Source: Ophiostoma sp. CBS 140.51
Taxonomy: Eukaryota > Ascomycota > Sordariomycetes > Ophiostomatales > Ophiostomataceae
Direction: 5' to 3'
DNA: 64,000 nt
Assembly (NCBI GenBank): GCA_029298735.1
Contig: JANSLP010000069.1
Span: 62,001 to 126,000 of the forward strand
This document shows positions 21,678 through 31,691 of this stretch, one piece after another (within the stretch, counting starts at the first letter, position 1; each line of letters opens with the position of its first letter). The position numbers and the translations under genes were made by a program. The notes below the pieces were generated by a model. The model saw nothing but the letters and a program-made list of their open reading frames with translations, made no database searches and was not told the DNA's origin.

Positions 21678-22832
21678 GGGAGTTTGCGGGGCGGCTGCCG
21701 TCGTAGAGGAGATATTTACTCAAAAAAGTACGACGTAAAAGAGGGCACGATAGTGTAGGATTAGACTGAGAAAAAAGAGTGAAATTTACAGCGGGACATG
21801 GAAGCATGAACACATCCGGCACAGCACAAAAAGACGGAATTATTGAATATGGGTATGGATATGAATATGAGCATCGTGTTCACACAACACAGCCTGATCG
21901 GACCTTGGGTTGGCTTGTTTGACCGACATGCTTAGCCTCGTGGTCGTATTTAGACACGGAGAATAATAAGAGCTTAAAATAAAAAGACGAACTGTCAATG
22001 ACAGGAGAGAGATGAGAGTCGCCGTCCAATAACGTTAGTCAGTCTGTTCTCTAACAGCCCTACAGTCTGACTTGGATGGCCTTTCCCTGGTGTCATCCAC
22101 TGTATCTCACCAACTGCCAAAAAGACCCTGAGAAGGCCCTGTCCGAAAGTCCCCTGATAAGGTTTCGTTCCGCCCCTGGATTCGGGGCTAGCCAAAGCCG
22201 GCGTCGCCCTATCGGACTTGTAAGTTGTTGGTCAGGTCTTGTCCAGGGATTGTTTACAGGGCATCTGTTGGGTTTGGGCAGGCACGGCTGGCAGTCAGAA
22301 AAGAATATCAATGCCTGCTGGCACTGCTCTCACGGGCAAGTGACACAAGTGGCAATCGCAGTCTCTTGGCAGAGAGGAGGCTATGGGAGCTATTTTGCCC
22401 TGTGTCCTGTGCGCCCTGTGGCCTGTGAGCTTGTGAGTCTTCGCCGGCCCCCAATTGTTGCCCAGAACGGTCGTCAGTAATTAGGCTTTGGTTGAGTGGA
22501 GTTTTAAAAATAGAAGCAGAAAAAAATACAGTGGCTTTAAGTGGATGGGCTGAATAGTGAATTAGCGGGCTTTATCCACCGAGGCTTAAGGACCAACCGT
22601 ATTTCATAGACGGAAAGAGCGACCAACAAAGCATTACTATTAAGAGCGAAAGCGAACAACGTTGCCCTCGATGGTCAATGAAGCAGCTTTTCTTTCACGA
22701 TGCTTCTTTCTTTTATTCTCGCCCGTCCCTTTGCACGCACATCGTTCCCATGTCCGGGCGGGATTTGGCGTTTGGGGGCATGCAGGGAGTTGTATCGGCA
22801 ACCATTACGCAGAATCCTTTCAACGAGACGCT

Positions 22833-22864
22833 GTCTTTTTGTCTTTTTGTCTTTTTGTCTTTTT
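22833..22864 (+). repeat. 8-bp tandem repeat (GTCTTTTT) x4
   Basis: Four exact copies of GTCTTTTT in tandem, then a T-rich run. It is a simple microsatellite in non-coding DNA. Confidence 0.9.
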
Positions 22865-23821
22865 TTCTGTTGTTCTCTTTTCTGCCCATTTAAAGCTACT
22901 TTCTCACCCTTTTTTCCCACTGTTCCTTTCCCTTGCCTCGCCGTTGACTGATGGACTGTCCGTTGTCTTCCTCGGCTGGTCTACTTTGACTAGTCCGCAC
23001 GCGCGTCTCTTGACGACGACGGCGACGTACTCTTTGTGCACTTCACAACGTATTCTTTCTCATTCTCAAACCGTGCACATTTTTATTTATTTCCCTCGCC
23101 CTGACTGCAGCCTCGCATCGCACTCAAAACCGACTCAAACGGCAACTGCATGGCATGGGCGCAGATGGCCCAAAATATTGGTGGAGGCTCCGCCCCTCTT
23201 CCCAAAGTGTTTCGCTCCTGCCGTATTCACGTATTTCTCACGTTTTGCTCCTTCACGAAAATACACACGCATACGGTACCCGTCAGTAGACAGTGACCGT
23301 CGTCCCTTCCCTGCATTCGTCTGACAGCGCCCGGCCCGTCTCAGTGCCCCCCAACCGACCAGTTTTTGCCCAAAACAGACACACTGCCCGACAGGGTCAG
23401 CACTGCCCTGCATAATACGATGTCCTCATCTTTGATTGTGGTTGTGGTTCGGTGCAAATAATTGCATTTCTTTTCTCTCTCTTTGGCCCATTCACATTCC
23501 TCCCTCGTTCTTACCCGAGTGGCACATGGGACGGGCTCTCTGTTGTCTTTTTCTTTGCAGGTTCTGGCCCAACATTCCCCGCTCCACACACTCTCGTGGT
23601 GTCGACACATTTCACAAACGGCTATCGTACTATTAACGGCGTAAACATCTGTTCGCGTCTACTTTCGCACTTCAATTGCATTCCATCGTACGCGTGTTCT
23701 GATGTAATTTGCATTTTCCACCGTTCACAAGTCACAAGTTGTTCTCGTAGTAGTGTTGTTGAACGCCTTCGCTCCTTCCTTTTAAAGACGCGGCGCATTC
23801 GCTGATTCGCTCCTGCCCTGG

Positions 23822-23944
23822 ATGGACCTGCCAGGGGATCGTCCAAGGCCAAGAAAATCAGAAGACGAAGAAGGAAACCAAAACCAGGGCCTAAAGAGGC
23901 AAGCGCCACCGCGGCCTCCAGTACTTCAGCACTTGACAACGTAA
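23822..23944 (+). other. Possible 40-codon upstream open reading frame
   Basis: An ATG opens a 40-codon frame that stops at 23944, 355 bp before the F-box start codon. The peptide is charged (RPRPRKSEDEEGNQNQ) and not pyrimidine-driven like its surroundings. If the transcript begins upstream it could act as a uORF. There is no homology evidence. Confidence 0.25.
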
Positions 23945-24299
23945 ACTAGCGAGGTCCAGCTCGTCAGGGCATCCACTAACGGCCTCTTATTCGCACCTGC
24001 CTTACAACAACACAACGAGACTACGCAGCCCACGCCACGCTCCTTCCCTGCGAACGGACCCGCTCTCGTCGCTCTTACCTTTCACTGAGTACTGTTCGTC
24101 GTTGTCGCTCGCCTTGTTTCCAAGACGGGAAACCGCGTTTTCAGCTGACTACAGAGTACATCGCACTTTCTTTGACTTGCCGTTACGACTGTTTGTCAAC
24201 ATCTTCACTTTCAGTCTTTACAACACTCCCAATATGCTCGACTACGCATAACCGCCCATCAACGTCTCCTCTCCGCCTCGCCTCGCCCTCCAGCCTGCC

Positions 24300-27200
24300 A
24301 TGGCCACCGGCGACGAAGCCCCCGACGCGCCGCCGTTGCAGCCGCGGTCCTCGACGGAGAAGCCGCTGGTCTTTTTGGCTGGTGATGGTGACGAGAATAA
24401 TGACGACAATAATGGCGGCACATCACTCACATCACCAACATCACCAAAATCTCCTACATCACCATCCTCCTTTGTGTCGGCCGCGTCCGCCAGTCGCAAC
24501 AGCATCGACAAGGCTCCGTTGAAAATGGCGGGCCTTCCTGCGTTCGAACGTCTTCCCGACGAAATCATCCAACAGTAGGTCTTTCTCTCAATTTCTTTGG
24601 TTTATTCACGGTCCCTAACCTCCCAGAATCCTCCTCTTGGTCGACTCCAACGCCTTCGCTTCCCTCGTCCTCCTCAACTCCAAATGGCGCGCCGTCTCCC
24701 AGCAAGCCCACCTCTACGCCCACCACCTCGCACGAACGCCGTCCTATGTCGCCAGCAACTACAAATCTCTCTTCAACCGCTTAAAAGCACTCCAGCAGAC
24801 GGCCCAAGACGATTCTGTGTCTGCCGCCGACCAGCAGGAACGCCATGACCGCCTGCTCGCCGACCTGCGCCGTGCGTTTGCCCGGCAGGTCAAACGCTGC
24901 CGCTTCGACGCCTACCTGAGGCCGAGCCGCACCCTCGTCCGCCTCGTCAGCAACTCGATTTCGTCGTCTTCGGCACCGGGAGGCGAGGGCATGCAGTTCC
25001 AGGCCTCGCCCCGGGGTCACCACCTGCTGGCCTACAACTCGTCCCGCATCTATGTGCTCGATGTGCGCTGTGCCACGGCACCGCATGGTGTCGAGGTTGT
25101 TCGCGAGCTAAAAGTATTGAGACGGCCAGCGGCGACCTGTATTCGCGACGACGCCTCGGTTCTGGCTGTCTTGCTCACCGAGATGCAAGTCGACCTGTAC
25201 GACCTAAAAACGAACCCACCACGCCGCACCCGGTCCATCATTCTCGATCACAGTCCTCGCGCTATTGCCCTCAGTCCATGCGGCTCTGTTCTGGCCGCAG
25301 CCTATGAGGGCGGCATCGAGGTTTCTTCACTCAGCCCAGACGCTTTAGAGACTGACCGTCGTGCGGTAAAATGCGACCATGTCGATGCTCTGGCGTTCTC
25401 CTTTGACGGCACACAGATTCTGGGTACATCGGTGCACGCCGCCCAGCCCAATACGGTTATCTTGACAGCACCCTACTACGACCCGGGCAGTCAAATGTGC
25501 AGCGACGATTTAAGCGCTTTGTGGACCACCTCCATCCTCTTCCCCAATACCAGCCGTGACTGCAGCCATGCAGTGTTGCTGCAAGACTCGAGCCGCGAAG
25601 AGGCCTTTTGGACGTTTGCCTACGACCGCAGCTTCGAGACGTTCCGTGCTGTGCGCATCGACGACCTCCGCAATGGCACGACGTACTTTACCGGCCCCAT
25701 CCCGACAGCAGCGTCACCTGCTCGTCTACTGCCTTGCACACTACCGTCAGCATCGTACCACGGCGATCTGGTGTCTGCCGGTTTCCAGGGCAAGGATATC
25801 TGGTTGTATGGTGTGCCCGAAGACCTCGATGCTGTCCCAACGAGCAATGCTGATCACAGCATGGATCCTGGCGCACCAGGCGGCTTCGAGGGTATGAGTG
25901 GATCTCCAGGACCCAGCGGTGCCAGTAACGGCAACGGCAACGGCAACGGAGGCAGCATGTCCCGCGCCAACAGTGGTAGTCCTTCCATGCGTTCTGCCTC
26001 TGCTCGCCTCCAGGAATCCGGGAGTGACTCGTCTGTCCGTGTCCCGCAATGGCAGCTGCTCTGCGACCGCCAGCAAAACACCTTTATTGCAGGTTCTCGC
26101 GTTGGTGAACTGCCCGGTGTCAGCATGGTCAACTGGGTCGAGGGGTACGGTGACTCGTCGCTGCGTGAGCGTCTCGTTGTCGGCGCCCGCGGTGTCCATC
26201 CGCCACAGCCGATCAGTTTGGACGAAGATGGTATCGACTTTATCGATGGTGGCCGTTTGTTGTTGGTCGACTTTGACTATGGCACCACGGACGGCAAGAC
26301 GACGGAAATTACCATCGAGGTCGGTTCCAAAGAGCCCGAGGTTTTGGAGGAGGAGCACCGCGATCTGGATGTGGAAGTGGCCATTGTGCGGCGGCGGACT
26401 GTTGCCCAAAAGCGCGGCAAACCTGGTGCCCTGATGCGCAATGCCACGACGGCTGGTGTCGGCTCTCACAGTTCACCCGTCCCTCTGCCGGCCATGCCCA
26501 CTCTGCCGTCGTCTTTCTCACTAGGCGGACGGCCAACGCAAGCTAGTGGTGGTTCACGGCCTCCTCTAGCCTCTTCCTCTCTCCGCAATGCCACAAACAG
26601 CAACAGCAATAACGATGACGACGATCCGCTTGTTCCCCGGCGTATAGGTGCGCCGCCAACATCTCGCCAGCAAGGCTCTGCTCTAGGTGCAGCAGCAAGA
26701 ACGCCAGCAGCCATTCCTCTCCTGCCAGGATCGGCAGCAGCGGCAGCCGCCGCCGCTGCAGCATCTGGCGTGACGACTGACTCGGATGTGACTGGCGCTA
26801 CAGGCGATACGCCTACAGACGCACCCACAGCCAACAACGACCGAACCGAGACTGAATCCGTCATGGGCGAAGAAGAGCAAGAGTCGTTTGAGGCCTTTGA
26901 CGCTCCTTACTCTCAGGGTAGTCCCCGCTCTGGTGTCACTCTGCGCCGCGCTGCTACAGCTGCGGCCATCAACCGCCGCCGCAACCCTCCACCTGCCACG
27001 ACAGCGACAGGTGCACCCATCGTCTACCGCCGTGCCGATGGCCGTCGTGAACATCCCCACGAGAGCGACGCTGACAACTGGGTCCCGCCGCCGCCGCCCT
27101 ACCAAAAGGATATTGACCCGCAAGATCTGCCAGCCTTTTTGCGCCACAATGTCGCTCCCGTCATTGCACCGCCTACGATGTTGACAACACGTCCAATCGG

Positions 27201-29604
27201 CTCGGCCACGGCTGCACCGACTCTGTCAGCCGTGGCGCCTCCTCCGGCTGTGCCCGTGGCACCAACAACTAGATCGACAACAACAGGACCTTCAATACCG
27301 GGTGTGGGTGCCACATTAGGCATGCCCAACCCCGATTTGGCAGCCGAGTCGACAGCAGTAGAAGAAACAACGTCACCAGTATCACCGGAAGATCCCAACG
27401 AGAACCGCCCTGTGTCGCGTGAGTCTGATATCGACGTTCCCACGGGTGATCTGTACGAAGCGTCGCCACCCGGGTCGCCACAGCCGGCACTTGTGCAACA
27501 GCAGCGGCCGGCAACGGCTCTGCCGACGACGAGTGAGGCGACCATCACAGCTCCTCAACCGCAGCAACAGCAGCAACAGCATCAGCCGGAACCACAACTA
27601 CAGCCACCACAGCAGCAAGAGCCTCCCGCTACTTCGGCATCCATGGCGGGACCGCCAGTACTGGATCTTCAGATTCCTGTGCAGAGCCCCTCCCCATGGA
27701 ACGCGTTTGTGCCGCAGCCCGTACCGATGCAGCAGCCTCTCCAGCAGCAGCCTTTCCAACAACAGCAACAACAACAAACCTCACAACAGGAGCAAGACGC
27801 GTACGGCAACTTTGTGCCCAAGCCCGTGGCCAACGTGCAGACATGGCCTATGCAGCGGCCGTCTGTATCCAACGCGTCCGGTGTGGGTATGGTACCGCCG
27901 ATGGGTAACATGCAACCGGGACCTGGTGCAGCAGGCCCTTCTGCTGGCTATCCCGTCAGCTACCCGTACTCGGCGCCGCCCGTAGCAGCACCTGTCGCTC
28001 AGTACAACAACTATCCAGCGCCGACCGCTACTACTACTGCTGTTGTCAATACATCTGCCCATACACGCGATGTCTCTCAAGACTTGTCTTCCCCAGGCAT
28101 GAGTGATCAACAACAAGTTGTCTCGCCCCTCTCTCCGAACCGCCTGTCCATGGGCTCGTTCCTGGTTCCGCGTGTGCCTGTCGGTAGCAACCGGCAGAGC
28201 AGACGGTTCTCCATGGGACGGCCAAGCACGGGCGTGGCCACCGGTCCGGGGCCTGCCTCCTCTCTGGCTCTCGGCTCGAGCAGTGGTGCCGCCATGTCCG
28301 TGGACAATCTGGGGCTGAACAAGCCTCTACCGCAGTTGCAGGCGCAGCCGGATGCCACTCAAGAGTTTCAGCAGTTGCAGTTGCAGTTGCAGCCGCAACA
28401 ACAACACCTTCAGCAGCAGGCACAACAACAGGCACAGCAACAGGCACAGCAGCAGGCACAACAGCAGCAGCAGCAGCAACAACAACAGTACTACTTTCAG
28501 CCACCACAGATGCCGCAGCCACAGCGCGCCTTCTCCAACCCCGTCGTGTCCTCGCCCTCCTTTGTCGAAGACCAGCCACTCATTATCAGCACACCTCGCG
28601 GTGTCACGGGTGCCTTTGACCCGCCCGCCAGCAGCAGCAGCGGAAAGACCAAGTCCGGGCGCAGCCGGGTCCAGGATGGACCGGGAGGCAGTGGCCTTAA
28701 CAACGGGAACAACAACGATGACGACGTTCCGGCGCCCATCATTTTTGCACCTGTCCCGCGCCACCCTCAAGCCCAAGAACGCAATGCCGAACTGCGCGAA
28801 CGTCTCGAGACCTTGTCGGGCGGTGGCACGCCTGTTGCTCCTGTCCAGAAGCCGCTGATCCTGCCGTTTGCCCCTGGCTTCTTCCAGAACGATGTTGGTC
28901 CTTCTTCCGCATTACCCTCCTCTGCCACCCGCCAGCCCAGCCTCAACCGCAAGCAGAGCCGCGCTGAACGCAGTGCTGCCAAAAACATGGCGGACGCCAA
29001 GAAGCGTGGCTGGCGGCGCAGTAACAGCAAGAAAAAGAAGAAGGGTAAAGAGGTGGCCGTCGACACGCCACTGATGGACAATTCGGTGCCCGTACCGCCC
29101 CTCCCGCCGCCGGCGTCCATCGGCTCGTCGGCTGCGACTGCCGTTCCTAAGAAGAGCAGGCGCGGTAAAAAGAGCAGCGTGGCTCCGTCTGTCGCACCGT
29201 CTGTCGCCATGTCGGCCACGACGGCTACTACCTCCCGCCGCCGCGGCAAGAAGAACAAGGAACGCGATTTTGACGCAGCCAGCAGTGCCTGGACAGACAT
29301 TACCGCCACGACGGCAATGATGAACATGCCGCCCAATATGCAGCAGCACGGCCCTGCACCGGGATCGTCAGGCAGTTACTACCAGCCTCATCAACAACCC
29401 CACCAACCGCATCCTCTGCAGCAGCAGTACTACCCTGCCATGCCGTCCATCCCCGGTGGCGGCCCGCAATCGTCGTCGGCGTATGCCATGCAGCAGTTGC
29501 AGCTGCACATCCAGCAGCAACAGCAGCAACAGCAGCAACAGCAGATGCAGCAACAAGAGGCGCAGGCCGGTGAAAAGAAGAGCGGCAAATGTGTTGTTAT
29601 GTGA
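24300..29604 (+). CDS. Giant F-box protein with C-terminal CaaX box
   Basis: Exons 24300-24574 and 24627-29604 join to give about 1750 residues. The 52-nt intron (GTAGGT..CCCAG, branch CTAAC) interrupts the F-box: joined, residues about 80-125 read as a typical F-box beginning FERLPDEIIQQILLLVD. F-box proteins bind Skp1 in SCF ubiquitin ligases. Residues about 150-690 form an ordered region with WD- or propeller-like strands (SPRGHHLLAYNSSRIYVLDV, SPCGSVLAAAYEGGIEV). The remaining 1050 residues are disordered: polyalanine (26735-26765), Pro-rich tracts, several polyglutamine tracts (27550-27800, 28366-28488, 29485-29560) and Lys-rich patches near 29000-29270. The last residues are KKSGKCVVM, a CaaX motif whose final Met favours farnesylation. 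If the intron were retained, translation would stop two codons past its start. The substrate is unknown. Confidence 0.9.
24421..24473 (+). repeat. TSP-type coding repeat in the F-box gene N-terminus
   Basis: Short degenerate repeats of ACATCACC(A/T) encode LTSPTSPKSPTSPSS, a run of Ser-Pro sites just before the F-box. Confidence 0.7.
28366..28488 (+). repeat. CAG/CAA repeat encoding polyglutamine
   Basis: Mixed CAG and CAA codons, including about four copies of a 12-nt unit encoding QQAQ and a run of ten or more Gln. Mixed codons usually stabilise such tracts against slippage. Confidence 0.9.
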
Positions 29605-30468
29605 TGTTCTTGCTTCTCTTTGGTCTTGCTCTACCTTGATGGCGTTCTTCTGTTGTGTTTCCCTCTCTCCGATTTACCAAGATACCCTTTCTCTTCCAAA
29701 CTCTCCTACGACATCTCCTCCTACCTACTCTAGTCTCATGTCTTTGGTCCCTTTTCGTGCATAACCGTTCAACGGTAGCAAGCTATTTTGTTTTTATTTG
29801 TTCTTTTTGCCTTGTCATTTGGTCTTCTTTTGATTATTATATCACATGTTGAAAAATACTAGCGAGCCTACGTTTTTGTTTCTGGTTCTTTTTTGTCTCT
29901 TTTTATATGACGTCTTACAAATGATAATAGCCCTCTTCTTGTGTTGTCTTTTTATTCTCTTTATTGTCCCTAGTTTCAAGCGTTCTTCGCTCTCATATAT
30001 ACACCCAGCTATAACTCATATATGTCATGCCTTTCTGTCCTCTTCTTGCAAACCATACTTCAAACAGTAAACAATGGTGACCTTGGAACAGCAATTCAGT
30101 GTGCGCGTAAATTCAATCATGTTCGTTTTTTATATAAAATGTAGTTCGTAGTGTTACACGTGCTGTGACAAAGGTTGTCCCTACAGCACATCCAAAAAAG
30201 GGCCAGAGTCCTGCTGCCAGCAGGCCGTCCGGTCATCCGTCCAAAAAGAGTCCTCGAGACGCACGCAGCAGCGCCGTCCTCCTCAACCATCCTCTTCAGG
30301 TCTCGCCGGGTGGCGGCCACCTCATTCCCTTTTCCGTCCGTCTGTCATCTCGTCCGGTCGTCTATCACCTCTGCACCGTCTTCGTTCTTGCTCCTTTCTC
30401 TCCTCTTCTCTTCCTCGTCTACTACCACTTCACAACATCCACCGTCTTCCATCTTCCCCTCCTCCACT
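29605..30468. other. Convergent intergenic region F-box / YOS1
   Basis: T-rich 3' flank of the F-box gene on the plus strand, meeting the 3' flank of YOS1. No coding region or RNA gene seen. Confidence 0.5.
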
Positions 30469-30851
30469 TTAACCGAGGACCAGCTCATACACTATGAGCA
30501 GCGTGTTGATGACAATCAGGGGTACTGTTCTGTTAGCGGGGATCTTCAAGATATCACATTGTCGGGTGACTTACTCCGCATCAATGTCCGCACGCTGGCA
30601 ATCAGGTTGATGATCTTGGCTTTGATGCTGGCATCGCCGGCACTGACGCCACCGACGCCGGGCTGGCCAAAGGTCGGGTCATAGGTCGAGGGCGAGAGGC
30701 CGATGCGCGCGAGGAAGCGGTCTTCGGAGAGGATGGCAATGGCATTGATGAGGAGGACGGAGACTGACGAGAGTTAGCGACGAGCGGCGAGACGAAGTCG
30801 AGGAAACAAAAAGTGTCACCCACCGTATAAGAACCCCCCCAAGAGATACAT
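30469..30851 (-). CDS. YOS1: Yos1-like ER-Golgi transport protein (three exons)
   Basis: This small gene appears only after splicing. Exons are 30851-30824, 30763-30575 and 30524-30469, giving 90 residues. Introns are 60 nt (GTGGGT..CAG, branch CTAAC) and 50 nt (GTAAGT..CAG, branch CTAAC). The product has the whole Yos1 layout: an N-terminal hydrophobic segment (LLGGFLYVSVLLINAIAIL), the conserved LSEDRFLARIG motif, a short polar loop, and a C-terminal hydrophobic segment ending in VYELVLG, as in yeast Yos1. Choosing the acceptor at 30525 restores the conserved Arg-Ile-Pro-Leu-Ile; the acceptor six bases earlier would not. Yos1 works with Yip1 and Yif1 in COPII vesicle transport. It is divergent from ALG12. 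Confidence 0.92.
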
Positions 30852-31691
30852 GATGAAGGGGTTGCGCCTCGCGAGGAGGGCAGTTGTCGAGGTTAAAGTT
30901 GTGTGGTTTCGGGTCCGAATAGGAGTCGCCGGTTGTTTGTCGAAAGGGAGGCGCCGGGGATCGCCTTATTTCGTCAACAACCCTGGATCGCAGGGAAGAT
31001 GGAGTTGCCTTGGTGAGTTGTATTCAAACGACGTCTTCGTGTGGTATTGTTGTCGTCGTCACCAGTGACGAGATGTGGAAAGGAGGAAGAGAAGAGAAGA
31101 GACGTAATTGTGGTGGCCGAAAAGGACAAAACGCGGGTCAAGCTTACTTAGCTGGCCAGGTCCACTTCTCTACCACAGAGAAGGAGCAGGCTGCCAGCTG
31201 GGAAAAGGACACACAGCAGCTTATGGCAGCTTAACTAGGCCGTGCGAATCGTGCATACACTTGTACTGTACAAGTAATGCCCCATATTTGCCAGTAAACG
31301 CCAGCGGGCGCCAGCGGCTCCAGTGGATAGATCCCTCTGTAATCGCGGCCGCTGATACCTGCTTCTGTCGCTTCTCTGCTCCTGAAAAAGAAGGGACCCC
31401 ACTGTGATTGGCTGGCAGCGACCCCAACGCCTCCTGGAGCGGCCCCCCTTCTTGGAGCTCACCTTCCCGTGTAAGACAAGTTTGGCGACGGTTTGGGCAG
31501 GCCAAGGAGGGAAAGAAACAAGCACCACTTTTGACAGTGAGGGTCTCGCCTTCCCTGTCGTTGCATCGACCTCCCCCTCGCGCCTTCCTTTTCTTTTCTC
31601 TTCCTCCCTTCCTTTTTGTTTTGTCCTTTCCTTTCTCTTCAACTTCCCTTTCAGACCAACTCAGGGGAAGCATTTCAAAACAGCCGCCATC
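30852..31691. promoter_or_regulatory. Shared divergent region between YOS1 and ALG12
   Basis: An 840-bp region between two divergent start codons. The final 130 bp before ALG12 are C/T-rich, as in other leaders here. I recognise no specific operator. Both genes serve the ER, so shared control is plausible but only inferred. Confidence 0.5.

Larger units (their letters stand above)
21678..24299. other. 2.6-kb region upstream of the F-box gene
   Basis: No supported gene. The open frame 22662-23324 (+) is pyrimidine-driven. An 8-bp tandem repeat lies at 22833-22864. A short upstream open frame lies at 23822-23944. The remainder shows nothing recognisable. Confidence 0.5.
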
